Shown here: positions 17,378 through 25,819 of the stretch, one piece after another
Layout of the letters: every line of letters begins with the position of its first letter
How positions within the stretch are numbered: the stretch's first letter is position 1
Source: an uncultured Maribacter sp.
GTDB taxonomy: Bacteria; Bacteroidota; Bacteroidia; Flavobacteriales; Flavobacteriaceae
Direction of reading: 5' to 3'
Length of the DNA stretch: 64,000 nt
NCBI RefSeq assembly: GCF_947496775.1
Contig: NZ_CANMDU010000011.1
Coordinates: 62,001 to 126,000, forward strand
Notes under the pieces: model-generated
Told to the model about the DNA's origin: nothing
The model's database searches: none
What the model saw: only the letters and a program-made list of their open reading frames with translations
Program-made: the position numbers and the translations under genes

Positions 17378-19777
17378 ATGAAAAATATCTATCTAATTTT
17401 ATTTGTACTATTCTCAGGTTTTATTTACGGTCAAAATTGTAAAAGTATTTTTATTGGAGAAGTTTTAGACTTTCACGACAAAAAGCCTTTAATAAATGCA
17501 ACTATAAAACTTGTTGGAACAAATAAGATAACAATAGCAGACGAAAAAGGAAAATTCACATTTAAAGATTTATGTGATCAAACTTACAATATAGAAGTTT
17601 CTCATATTGGTTGCGAAACTAAACGTATTGCAGTTTTAATAAATGGTGACACCTACATTAAAATAAATTTAGAGCACCATATAGAAGAATTAAATGAAGT
17701 AACCTTAAGCAGTGATAGCTTCATTAAAAAAACTAAAACAGGCCAAGAATCTATTATAAAAACTAAAGATTTAGAGCGCTTTAGTGCTGCAAGCCTAGGA
17801 GATGCGCTACAACAAATTTCTGGAGTTTCTTCAATTAACACAGGAAATACTATTGTAAAACCCATGATAAATGGATTGCATAGCAGTAGAATTTTAATTC
17901 TAAATAACAATGTGCGTTTACAAGATCAAGAATGGGGAATAGAACATGCACCTAATATTGATATAAATAGTGCAAATCAAATATCTGTTATAAAGGGTTC
18001 TGGTTCATTAGCCTATGGAGGTGATGCTATAGGTGGTGTAGTTGTTGTTAATCCTAATAATATTATTCTTAAAGACACACTTTATGGAAGAACTATTATT
18101 GGCGGACAAATTAACGGAAGAGGTTACCATATATCTTCTACATTAAATAAAAACTATAAGTCTGGCTGGTTTGCTCAAATTCAGGGTTCTTATAAAAAGA
18201 ATGGGGATTTTAAAACTCCAGATTATAATCTTACCAATACAGGTTTAAACTCTGTTGGGTTAGCTGCTAGGTTGGGGAAAAAGAAATTTGAATCTGGCTT
18301 TGAATTATATTATAGTTATTTAAATAGTGAAATTGGTATTTTAGGAGCTTCTCATATTGGTAGTGCCTTTGATCTTGAACGTGCTATAAATTTAGGACAA
18401 CCCATTTTAATTGAAGATTTTAGTTACTCCATAAATGTACCCAAGCAAAAAATTACACATCATTTAGCTAAAGCAAACTATTATAAACGATTTCAAAACT
18501 TTGGAAAAATTAGTTTACAATATGATTATCAAAACAACCAACGCTTTGAATTTGATGTAAGAATTGGGGACAGAAAAAATATACCTGCCGTTGATCTAAC
18601 TCTACAAACACATACCTTATTAGCCGATGTAAATTTAGATGCAAACCTAGACCGAAAAGTTGATTTTGGATTCATGGCAAGGTATCAGGATAATTTTGCA
18701 AATCCAGATACTGGTGTAAGACGTTTAATTCCAGATTATACTAAGTATGATTTTGGAGTATACACTGCCACGGAATGGCGTGTACATGATGCTATAGTTT
18801 TAGATGCTGGGTTAAGGTATGATTTTAACAGAATGGATGCTAAAAAATTCTATCGCAAGTCTAGATGGGAAGAACGTGGTTATAATGTAGATTTTTCGGA
18901 TATTATTATAGAAGAAACAAATACACAATTTTTAACTAATCCTGTTTTCGACTATCATAACATCTCTGCTTCTGTTGGAGTAAAGTATAGGTTAAATGAA
19001 AAAAATCAAATTATACTAAACTATAATTTAGCTAGTAGACCCCCTAATGCATCAGAGTTATTTAGCGATGGGTTACATCATTCCGCAGCACGATTTGAAC
19101 TAGGAAATCTTAGATTTAACAAAGAAGTTGCTAACAGGATTTCTGCTTCGCACACCTATACTACATCAAAATTTAATGTTATAACCGAAGTGTTTTATAA
19201 CAAAATTAAAGATTACATATATCTAAGACCTTTAGATTTTATACTAACAACAAGAGGCCCTTTTCCTTTATGGAGTTACCAACAAACAAATGCTAACCTA
19301 TTTGGTATAGACCTTACAGCTACTTATAAAATAACGAATGCGCTACAGTGGCAAAACAAAACAGCTTTTATAAAAGGATATGATTTAGATACTAATTTAC
19401 CATTAATTGATATTCCTTCATTTAATACCACAAATGAAATTAAATACAGTAAAGAGGCTTGGCATAATTTTTCTGCTAGTCTAAAATCTGATTGGGTATT
19501 AGAACAAAATGAATTTCCTGATTTTAATTTTGAAGTAGAAAACGAACTTAATGGAGAAATGACAACTATAGATATTAGTTCTCCTCCGCCTGCATATCAT
19601 TTACTACATTTTTATAGTGAAGTCACTTTTCCTTTACATAAAAAAACACGCTTAAATATAGGTGTTGGGATTAACAACCTTTTAGACACTTCTTATAGAA
19701 ATTACTTAAATCGTATGCGATACTTTGCTGATGATTTAGGAAGAAATATAACATTACAAGTAAAACTCAATTATTAA
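17378..19777 (+). CDS. TonB-dependent receptor, likely metal-related (ZnuD-like layout)
   Basis: 799-residue outer-membrane transporter. Signal peptide about 1-18 (LFVLFSGFIYGQ), a carboxypeptidase-D-like domain about 24-97, a plug of about 115-225 with GDALQQISGVSSINTG, PMINGLHSSRILILNNNVRL and AYGGDAIGGVVVV, and a beta-barrel ending in LQVKLNY. The plug wording (INGL.SSRI..., QEWG.EHAP) is close to the ZnuD-type zinc/haem receptor group as I remember it, and the Cys/His-rich neighbour supports a metal substrate, but the ligand is not proven. The next gene begins right after its stop. Confidence 0.88.
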   Translation: MKNIYLILFVLFSGFIYGQNCKSIFIGEVLDFHDKKPLINATIKLVGTNKITIADEKGKFTFKDLCDQTYNIEVSHIGCETKRIAVLINGDTYIKINLEHHIEELNEVTLSSDSFIKKTKTGQESIIKTKDLERFSAASLGDALQQISGVSSINTGNTIVKPMINGLHSSRILILNNNVRLQDQEWGIEHAPNIDINSANQISVIKGSGSLAYGGDAIGGVVVVNPNNIILKDTLYGRTIIGGQINGRGYHISSTLNKNYKSGWFAQIQGSYKKNGDFKTPDYNLTNTGLNSVGLAARLGKKKFESGFELYYSYLNSEIGILGASHIGSAFDLERAINLGQPILIEDFSYSINVPKQKITHHLAKANYYKRFQNFGKISLQYDYQNNQRFEFDVRIGDRKNIPAVDLTLQTHTLLADVNLDANLDRKVDFGFMARYQDNFANPDTGVRRLIPDYTKYDFGVYTATEWRVHDAIVLDAGLRYDFNRMDAKKFYRKSRWEERGYNVDFSDIIIEETNTQFLTNPVFDYHNISASVGVKYRLNEKNQIILNYNLASRPPNASELFSDGLHHSAARFELGNLRFNKEVANRISASHTYTTSKFNVITEVFYNKIKDYIYLRPLDFILTTRGPFPLWSYQQTNANLFGIDLTATYKITNALQWQNKTAFIKGYDLDTNLPLIDIPSFNTTNEIKYSKEAWHNFSASLKSDWVLEQNEFPDFNFEVENELNGEMTTIDISSPPPAYHLLHFYSEVTFPLHKKTRLNIGVGINNLLDTSYRNYLNRMRYFADDLGRNITLQVKLNY

Positions 19778-19825
19778 ATGAATACTACAAAAACAATAAA
19801 CATTAATTATTTAAATTTAAATTCT

Positions 19826-20410
19826 ATGAAAACAAGTAAATTTTTTATTAGCGCATTATTTTGTTTAACACTTATCACTTCATTTACCTCCTGCTCAAGT
19901 GATGACAATGATCCAAAAGAAGTCGTTGAAGAAGAATTAATTACAGACGTAACTTTAACCTTTACAAACACTACGGATAATACAGACACGGTAGTTTTAG
20001 CAAGTATTGCACCAGACGGGCAAGATGGAGCGTCTACAGAAACTATTACTGGTACTTTTACTGCTGGAGCAACATATTCTCTAGGTCTTGTACTAACAAA
20101 TGAATCTGAGGATCCTGCAGATGATGTTTTAAATGATGACATTATTCCAGAAGCAGATGAGCACTTTTTTAAATATGCTGTAAGCGGTATAGGTTTAACT
20201 ATGACAAGAGATAGTGATGATACAGATGGTGCTGAAGGAAGTAAATTAGGTGTTAAAACTACATGGGTAGCTGGTGCAGCCAGCTCTGGGAATGTACAAA
20301 TAGCTTTAATACATGAGCCACAAACTACAGATGATAGTGATGCATGGGGAACTTCTACAGGTGGTTCTGAAGATTTAAATATTACATTTTCAGGTGTTGA
20401 AATTGAATAA
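19826..20410 (+). CDS. Secreted lipoprotein cotranscribed with the TonB receptor
   Basis: 194 residues from the ATG at 19826, chosen because it starts a lipoprotein signal (FFISALFCLTLITSFTSCSS); an upstream ATG at 19778 would add 16 residues in front of it. The mature protein is very acidic (DDNDPKEVVEEE, EDPADDVLNDD, DSDDTDGAEG) and beta-rich, and contains HFFKYAV and QIALIHEPQ. I recall such proteins being placed in a type 1 periplasmic-binding-fold group in flavobacterial genomes. As the receptor's partner it may be a surface or periplasmic ligand-binding lipoprotein (inference). Confidence 0.75.
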   Translation: MKTSKFFISALFCLTLITSFTSCSSDDNDPKEVVEEELITDVTLTFTNTTDNTDTVVLASIAPDGQDGASTETITGTFTAGATYSLGLVLTNESEDPADDVLNDDIIPEADEHFFKYAVSGIGLTMTRDSDDTDGAEGSKLGVKTTWVAGAASSGNVQIALIHEPQTTDDSDAWGTSTGGSEDLNITFSGVEIE

Positions 20411-20429
20411 ATACAAATTAAATTTTATA

Positions 20430-20458
20430 AAGACTGTCTAAAATTTTTAGGCAGTCTT
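20430..20458. terminator. Bidirectional terminator overlapping a stop codon
   Basis: AAGACTGTCTAA / TTAGGCAGTCTT hairpin (12 bp, one G-U pair) between convergent genes. The minus-strand gene's TAA stop (20449-20447) lies within the right arm and loop edge, so its terminator starts inside its own last codon. Confidence 0.75.
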
Positions 20459-21352
20459 ATTTTTTTCTTTTTCTTTCCTAAAACCAAAAGTTAATTGACT
20501 TAAAAAAGAACTTGGAACTTTTTCATCTCCTTCAAAACCTAAAGTAATTTCCCCTTCAGATTCTGGTATATAATTGGTTCTAAAAATATAATCCCATAGA
20601 CTTAAACTAATACCAAAATTAACTCCATACCTATCTTTAGGTATAGTATATGCATGATGATATAAATGCATTACAGGATTATTTAATATATATTTTAACG
20701 GACCCCATGTAATTTTAATGTTAGAATGGTTTAAATGCCCGATAGTAATAGCAAAAAAATGAACAATAAAAGCCTGTTCTGGTTCAAAACCACCCAATAA
20801 CATTACCCCAATTGTTTTTAAAGGTTTATACAATATATTTTCCATCCAATGGTAACGCAAGTGTGCTGCAAAACCCATTTCTTTTACACTATGATGAATT
20901 TTATGAAACTCCCAAAGCAAAGGAAACTTATGTAATAAAACATGTGTAAACCATTGCACAAAATCCAAAATTATAAAGAAAATGAGTAACTGAAACCAAA
21001 CAGAAAGCGCTTCTAGGTTAATTAAAGACAAACTTTGAATACCTATTCCTATTTCTGAAAACAATAGTTCTATTATGGTATAAAATCCGCTAATAACAAT
21101 AGAGAATACAAAAAAATTAAAGAACATATAAAAAGCATCTAACCAAAAATCTTTTCGAAAAATAGATTGCTTTTTACGCCATGGAAATACAATTTCTAAA
21201 ACCCAAACAATTAAAGAAATAACAAATAAGCCCCAAAAGTAATTCGTATACCAAGGAACATCAAAACAAATAGATTTCCATGTCCAGTTTAAACTTCCTT
21301 TAACGGTATTTACAAAAGTGTCAACATAAATATTCATACAAAAAAGTAACAT
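20447..21352 (-). CDS. Sterol desaturase / fatty acid hydroxylase family membrane enzyme
   Basis: 301-residue di-iron membrane protein. Histidine motifs in order: HVLLH near residue 138, HKIHHS near 149, HLNHSN and HLYHHAY near 225-245, matching the eight-His pattern of the fatty acid hydroxylase superfamily. About four to five membrane segments precede and surround them. The ATG at 21352 immediately follows the TAA of the cytochrome gene; a second in-frame ATG at 21337 is also possible. It shares a transcript with the cytochrome c and sulfite dehydrogenase genes, an odd pairing. Its substrate (carotenoid, sterol-like lipid, fatty acid) is unknown. Confidence 0.85.
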   Translation of the reverse strand: MLLFCMNIYVDTFVNTVKGSLNWTWKSICFDVPWYTNYFWGLFVISLIVWVLEIVFPWRKKQSIFRKDFWLDAFYMFFNFFVFSIVISGFYTIIELLFSEIGIGIQSLSLINLEALSVWFQLLIFFIILDFVQWFTHVLLHKFPLLWEFHKIHHSVKEMGFAAHLRYHWMENILYKPLKTIGVMLLGGFEPEQAFIVHFFAITIGHLNHSNIKITWGPLKYILNNPVMHLYHHAYTIPKDRYGVNFGISLSLWDYIFRTNYIPESEGEITLGFEGDEKVPSSFLSQLTFGFRKEKEKNKTA

Positions 21353-21829
21353 TTATTCTTTTAACATGTACCATTCTACATTGGTCAAAACTTCCCTCCT
21401 GCCCTTTTTTTCTGGAGGGTAATTTTTTACCAAGTAATCTATTATTACATCTTCATTCTTCCCTAAATCCCAAAGATTCTGTGTCTTCTGCATCCAACGA
21501 ATGGTGGCAACCCAACGTTCTTTATTCATTCTATTTTGAATAACTAACTTGGAGGAATGACAATTAGTACAATTATTAACAGTTTCCATTAGACCCACAT
21601 CTTCTACCAAACCAGTTCTTACATGAATTCCATTCTCAATTTTATCGTAGTTTGCTTCTAAAGGAATATCTATTAAATTATTAGAACCTTTCAAAACGTC
21701 TTTTTCTAATAAATCAGGGTTATTTACAAAATAAATAGCACCAAAGGAAGTGACAACTACCAACCCAAATAGTATTAGAAGTAGTTTATAAACACTACGC
21801 ACCTGATTTTGAAATGTTTTTAAATCCAT
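21353..21829 (-). CDS. Membrane-anchored monohaem cytochrome c (sulfite dehydrogenase partner)
   Basis: 158-residue protein with one N-terminal membrane anchor (LLLILFGLVVVTSFGAIYFV, about residues 16-35) and a single haem c site CTNCH at residues 87-91. It begins 5 bases after the stop of the sulfite dehydrogenase gene, so the two are surely cotranscribed. By analogy with SorAB/SorTU systems it would accept electrons from the molybdenum enzyme and pass them to the respiratory chain. Confidence 0.88.
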   Translation of the reverse strand: MDLKTFQNQVRSVYKLLLILFGLVVVTSFGAIYFVNNPDLLEKDVLKGSNNLIDIPLEANYDKIENGIHVRTGLVEDVGLMETVNNCTNCHSSKLVIQNRMNKERWVATIRWMQKTQNLWDLGKNEDVIIDYLVKNYPPEKKGRREVLTNVEWYMLKE

Positions 21830-21834
21830 AGTTA

Positions 21835-23055
21835 CTATATTACTTTAATAGCAATTCTATGACAAGCATTATTTAGATATCCTTTGGGATTCCAACCTGG
21901 GACTAACATGGGTTGTGCCACACCCCTACTATCTGTAGCTTTGGCCCATACTTCATAATATCCCTTTTTAGGAAAAAAAATACTTGCATTAAAATGCTGC
22001 CAAGCTAATCTATTCACGGGTTGTTCTAGCTCGCAAACTTTCCAGGTAGAACCAAAATCTATAGAATACTCCATTTTTGATACTTTTAATTCTCCTGCCC
22101 ATGCATGTCCGCGAATGTTCAGCTTTTTTCCCTCACTAATCATAGCTCCTGTTTTAGGATAAGTAAGTAAAGATTTAACAGGCATAGATTCAATTATACA
22201 CATATCTTCATCTTTAACTTTCTCTCCAGGTGCAACAGGTTTACAAGGAACACGATAAGCTGTTCCAGTCATTTTAGTACCATCATGTTCCTTATTTCGG
22301 ATGCTAATTCTATTAATCCATTTTCCAGAAACAGATGCCGGCCAACCACCAGCCACTAAGCGTACGGGGAAACCATGAGCCAATGGAATATCTTCGCCGT
22401 TCATTGCAAAAGCTAATAATGTTTCTTCCTGTAAAGCTTTATACATTGGAGCACCACGAGAAATGGGCTCTTTTTTAGGGTCTCCACTTAAATGAGAATC
22501 CATAGCATGGTACCCAATATAAACAGCATCTTCTTTTATTCCCGCATCGTCTAATACATCTTTCAAACGAACACCTGTCCAGTTAGCGCAAGATACCGCC
22601 CCAATTGTCCATTGGTTCCCTTTTGCTGGTGGATTATACTCACTACGACCATTACCCCCGCATTCTAAGGTTAATTGATATGTATAATGTTTAAATTTAG
22701 ATTTTAATTGGGGTAAAGTATACGTTTTACTTTTTTTAACAGATTCTCCGTCAATAGTAAGTGTCCAATTATTTATATTAATTTTTTCTGGAATCCTTCC
22801 GTTGTTACGAATAAACATATTTTTATTTGGTGTAACTCTATGGTCTAACAAATGAGCTTTAGCCTCTATATTCCATGGTTTGCTATTAAGAACAGTCATT
22901 TCTGGGTTCTTATCAAACATTTCAAATGGATCTATTTCTTGTAACGCTAAAGGCTTATAACCAATTGGCATATTGCTTCCAAATATTATTTCAGAACCTA
23001 TAATACTCGCAAAAGCACCTAGGGATGCTTTTTTTATAAATTTTCTTCTACTCAT
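21835..23055 (-). CDS. Sulfite dehydrogenase, molybdopterin catalytic subunit (SorA-like)
   Basis: 406-residue periplasmic enzyme of the sulfite oxidase family. It starts with a twin-arginine signal, SRRKFIKKASLGAF, at the ATG at 23055 (a GTG one codon earlier is discounted). The molybdenum-ligand cysteine is in TLECGGNGR (C132). Substrate-region motifs HGFPVRLVAGGWPA and the C-terminal Mo-co dimerisation domain (about 290-405, RGHAWAGELKVSKMEYSIDFG) are present. It should oxidise sulfite to sulfate, feeding electrons to the adjacent cytochrome. Cofactor-synthesis genes are not in the window. Other sulfite-oxidase-fold substrates cannot be excluded. Confidence 0.9.
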   Translation of the reverse strand: MSRRKFIKKASLGAFASIIGSEIIFGSNMPIGYKPLALQEIDPFEMFDKNPEMTVLNSKPWNIEAKAHLLDHRVTPNKNMFIRNNGRIPEKININNWTLTIDGESVKKSKTYTLPQLKSKFKHYTYQLTLECGGNGRSEYNPPAKGNQWTIGAVSCANWTGVRLKDVLDDAGIKEDAVYIGYHAMDSHLSGDPKKEPISRGAPMYKALQEETLLAFAMNGEDIPLAHGFPVRLVAGGWPASVSGKWINRISIRNKEHDGTKMTGTAYRVPCKPVAPGEKVKDEDMCIIESMPVKSLLTYPKTGAMISEGKKLNIRGHAWAGELKVSKMEYSIDFGSTWKVCELEQPVNRLAWQHFNASIFFPKKGYYEVWAKATDSRGVAQPMLVPGWNPKGYLNNACHRIAIKVI

Positions 23056-23168
23056 CACAAATTAGGTCAAAAAAACGGACTCCAGTAAAGTTACAATTTT
23101 TGAAACCTCTTTTCAGTAACATTTGCTACAATGGTAAAAGGATATTACAGTAAAAGAAATAAAACCCT

Positions 23169-23474
23169 TTAATCTATGTTTATTATTTTCTTAAATTTTG
23201 AAGTCTTAAAAACATAAGTGTACAACCACATAATAGTAAAGGTTGGTATTATATCTAATCCAGGTACTAATTCTTCTACAAAGGAAACTAAACCTGCAGC
23301 CTTGCCTACCTTGCCTTTATAAAGTCTTGTCATTAACCAAGCAGAGACTGGTGCCCAAATAACATCCGAAAACTCTCCAATAAAAGGAATCGCAAAAGAC
23401 AGCATTCCTATCCCATCAAAAAGCAATCCGAATAACAGGTTTTTTATTTTTTTATCTGATTGTTCTTTTGTCAT
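23169..23474 (-). CDS. Small membrane protein of unknown function
   Basis: 101-residue protein with two or three hydrophobic stretches (LLFGLLFDGIGMLSFAIPFI, then VIWAPVSAWLMTRLY, then LDIIPTFTIMWLYTYVF). The pattern FDGIGMLSF..GEFSDVIWAP looks conserved among flavobacteria as I remember, but I know no function. It lies between folE and the sulfite dehydrogenase operon on the same strand; the 113-base gap to the latter holds no clear hairpin. Confidence 0.68.
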   Translation of the reverse strand: MTKEQSDKKIKNLLFGLLFDGIGMLSFAIPFIGEFSDVIWAPVSAWLMTRLYKGKVGKAAGLVSFVEELVPGLDIIPTFTIMWLYTYVFKTSKFKKIINID

Positions 23475-23551
23475 AATTGTAATACATTATACGCAATACA
23501 TTGCAACAAGAATGCCAAATTATTTTTTAAAACGAATACCCTATATTACTT

Positions 23552-24151
23552 TTATGACAAATCTGAACTTATTAGTTTTAGAAATTCATTTCTGGTTTCT
23601 TGTTTTTCAAATTGCCCTCTAAACCCTGATGTTGTGGTAACTGAGTTTTGTTTTTGAACACCACGCATCATCATACACATATGGGAAGCCTCTATAACAA
23701 CAGCTACTCCTTGAGGTTTTAATGTATTATTTAAACACTCTAAAATATCATGAGTTAAACGTTCTTGCACTTGTAAACGTCTTGCAAAAACATCAACAAC
23801 TCTAGGTATTTTACTTAAACCTACTATATGCCCATTAGGAATATAGGCAATATGTGCTTTACCAAAAAATGGTAACATATGGTGCTCGCATAAAGAATAA
23901 AGTTCTATGTCTTTTATGATTACCATATCATCATAGTCCTCCTTAAACATGGCACCTTTTAAGATTTCAACAGGGTCCAAATCGTACCCTTGCGTTAAAA
24001 ACATCATTGCTTTTGCTGCTCTTTCAGGCGTTTTTACTAATCCTTCTCTAGTAACATCTTCACCTATACCTCCTAAAATGGAAGTATATTTATCTTTTAC
24101 CTCATTAGTAATTTCTTGATCGTAGTCTTCTAAATTTTTATATGATGACAT
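23552..24151 (-). CDS. folE: GTP cyclohydrolase I
   Basis: 199-residue type I (zinc) enzyme that converts GTP to 7,8-dihydroneopterin triphosphate, the entry to tetrahydrofolate and biopterin-type cofactors. Zinc ligands C88 and H91 are in LCEHHMLPF and the third, C159, in [10 protein letters not shown]; the [20 protein letters not shown] motif covers the substrate-binding and interface region. Length and start ([11 protein letters not shown]) fit the family. Confidence 0.97.
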   Translation of the reverse strand: MSSYKNLEDYDQEITNEVKDKYTSILGGIGEDVTREGLVKTPERAAKAMMFLTQGYDLDPVEILKGAMFKEDYDDMVIIKDIELYSLCEHHMLPFFGKAHIAYIPNGHIVGLSKIPRVVDVFARRLQVQERLTHDILECLNNTLKPQGVAVVIEASHMCMMMRGVQKQNSVTTTSGFRGQFEKQETRNEFLKLISSDLS

Positions 24152-24180
24152 ATTTTTAAATTCTTTATATAGCGCGATTA

Positions 24181-24188
24181 CAAATATA
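24181..24188 (-). promoter_or_regulatory. Candidate -7 box for folE
   Basis: Minus-strand TATATTTG, 30 bases before the folE start codon. No TTG at the right upstream distance. Confidence 0.38.
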
Positions 24189-24347
24189 TGTTCTAAAACC
24201 TATAATTCTTAACATTTAAGAATAAAAGCATTTTTTATTGTAGTCTCTTATCTAAGCAATAAATTACAAGGTTCGTTTCTTCTTATATAGTTCAACGATA
24301 TTTTGTAATGTCCGACCTATTGTTTACTTTCATCTACTTAAATTTTT

Positions 24348-25052
24348 ATGCAGATGATAAAGGCCACCAATATTCAAAAATTTTACGGTGAACTTCAGGT
24401 ATTAAAAGGTGTAAACCTTCATATTAAAAAAGGAGAAATTATTTCTATTGTCGGTGCATCTGGTGCCGGAAAAACAACTCTTTTACAAATTTTAGGAACT
24501 TTAGACACGCAAACGGATATAGAAAATAGTTCCTTAGAGATTAATAATATAGAGGTTACCAATTTATCTGATAAAGATCTCGCTAAATTTAGAAATGAGC
24601 ATATTGGTTTTATTTTTCAATTTCATCAATTACTCCCGGAATTTACAGCTTTAGAAAATGTATGTATTCCTGCCTTCATTAAAAAAGCTCCAAAAGAAAA
24701 AGCAGAAAGTAGAGCTAAAGAATTGTTAGATTTCTTAGGGTTATCACATAGACACAATCATAAGCCATCTGAATTATCTGGAGGAGAACAGCAACGTGTT
24801 GCCGTTGCCAGAGCCTTAATTAATAGTCCTTCTATAATTTTTGCAGATGAGCCTAGTGGAAATTTAGATTCTGAAAGCGCAGATAATCTACATAAGTTGT
24901 TTTTTGAACTTCGGGAAAAATTTGGACAAACTTTTGTTATTGTTACCCATAATGCTGAGCTAGCGGAATTAGCGGATAGAAAACTGGTTATGGTAGATGG
25001 TAACATTACAAAATCTGATCAAGAGGTTTTAGACAATACTATTGTGGAGTAA
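24348..25052 (+). CDS. ABC transporter ATP-binding protein, LolD-like
   Basis: 234-residue ATPase of the MacB/LolD type. Walker [10 protein letters not shown] at residues 36-44, Q-loop [16 protein letters not shown], signature [10 protein letters not shown] near 144, Walker [13 protein letters not shown] near 163 and switch His in THNAEL. The sequence is close to LolD, which releases outer-membrane lipoproteins with LolCE, but no permease lies nearby, as is common for lolD in this phylum. An alternative ATG sits two codons in. It overlaps the next gene by one base (TAATG). Confidence 0.9.
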   Translation: MQMIKATNIQKFYGELQVLKGVNLHIKKGEIISIVGASGAGKTTLLQILGTLDTQTDIENSSLEINNIEVTNLSDKDLAKFRNEHIGFIFQFHQLLPEFTALENVCIPAFIKKAPKEKAESRAKELLDFLGLSHRHNHKPSELSGGEQQRVAVARALINSPSIIFADEPSGNLDSESADNLHKLFFELREKFGQTFVIVTHNAELAELADRKLVMVDGNITKSDQEVLDNTIVE

Positions 25053-25816
25053 TGACAAAAGCGGAGCTAAAGGATTTTTTAGATGCCAAGGTATTGCAAT
25101 ATAATCTTCCTAAGTTTTTAGAAACAGACCCTATTCAGATTCCTCATGAGTTTTCTAAAAAGGAAGATATAGAAATAAGTGCGTTTTTAACTTCAACCAT
25201 TGCTTGGGGAAACCGAAAAAGTATTATCACCAATGCAAAAAAAATGATGGAGCGTATGGATAATGCTCCACATGACTTTGTACTAAACCACAAACCTGAA
25301 GACCTAGCTAATTTTGAAGGTTTTGTGCACAGAACTTTTAACAGTCAAGATTTATCTTTTTTTGTACAAAGCCTAAAAAACATTTACACAAACCATAAGG
25401 GTTTAGAAAGTGTTTTTGCTAAAAATGCCTGCAATACAGGAATGCACAAATCCATCTCCGAATTTAAAAAGGTATTTTTTGAAATTCCACATCCGCAACG
25501 TACTACCAAACATGTTTCTGACCCGCTAAAAGGTTCAGCAGCCAAACGTATAAATATGTATTTACGCTGGATGGTACGAAGCAACGCCACCGGTGTAGAT
25601 TTTGGCTTATGGAAAAGTATCTCCCCTGCTACCCTATCATGTCCGTTGGATGTTCATTCAGGAAATGTTGCGCGAAAATTAGGGCTTTTACATCGTAAAC
25701 AAAATGATGCAAAAGCCCTAGCTGAACTTGATAAGAATCTTAGAAAATTGGACCCAAACGACCCTGTTAAGTATGACTTTGCTTTATTTGGTTTGGGTGT
25801 TTTTGAAAAATTCTAA
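25052..25816 (+). CDS. TIGR02757 family protein
   Basis: 254-residue soluble protein recognised by TIAWGNRKSIITNAKKMMER near residues 49-68, by RINMYLRWMVRS near 170, and by the LDVHSGNVARKLGLL segment. The layout resembles an HhH-GPD-like DNA-glycosylase fold, but function is not established. The start codon overlaps the stop of the ABC ATPase gene, indicating translational coupling. Confidence 0.82.
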   Translation: MTKAELKDFLDAKVLQYNLPKFLETDPIQIPHEFSKKEDIEISAFLTSTIAWGNRKSIITNAKKMMERMDNAPHDFVLNHKPEDLANFEGFVHRTFNSQDLSFFVQSLKNIYTNHKGLESVFAKNACNTGMHKSISEFKKVFFEIPHPQRTTKHVSDPLKGSAAKRINMYLRWMVRSNATGVDFGLWKSISPATLSCPLDVHSGNVARKLGLLHRKQNDAKALAELDKNLRKLDPNDPVKYDFALFGLGVFEKF

Positions 25817-25819
25817 GAA

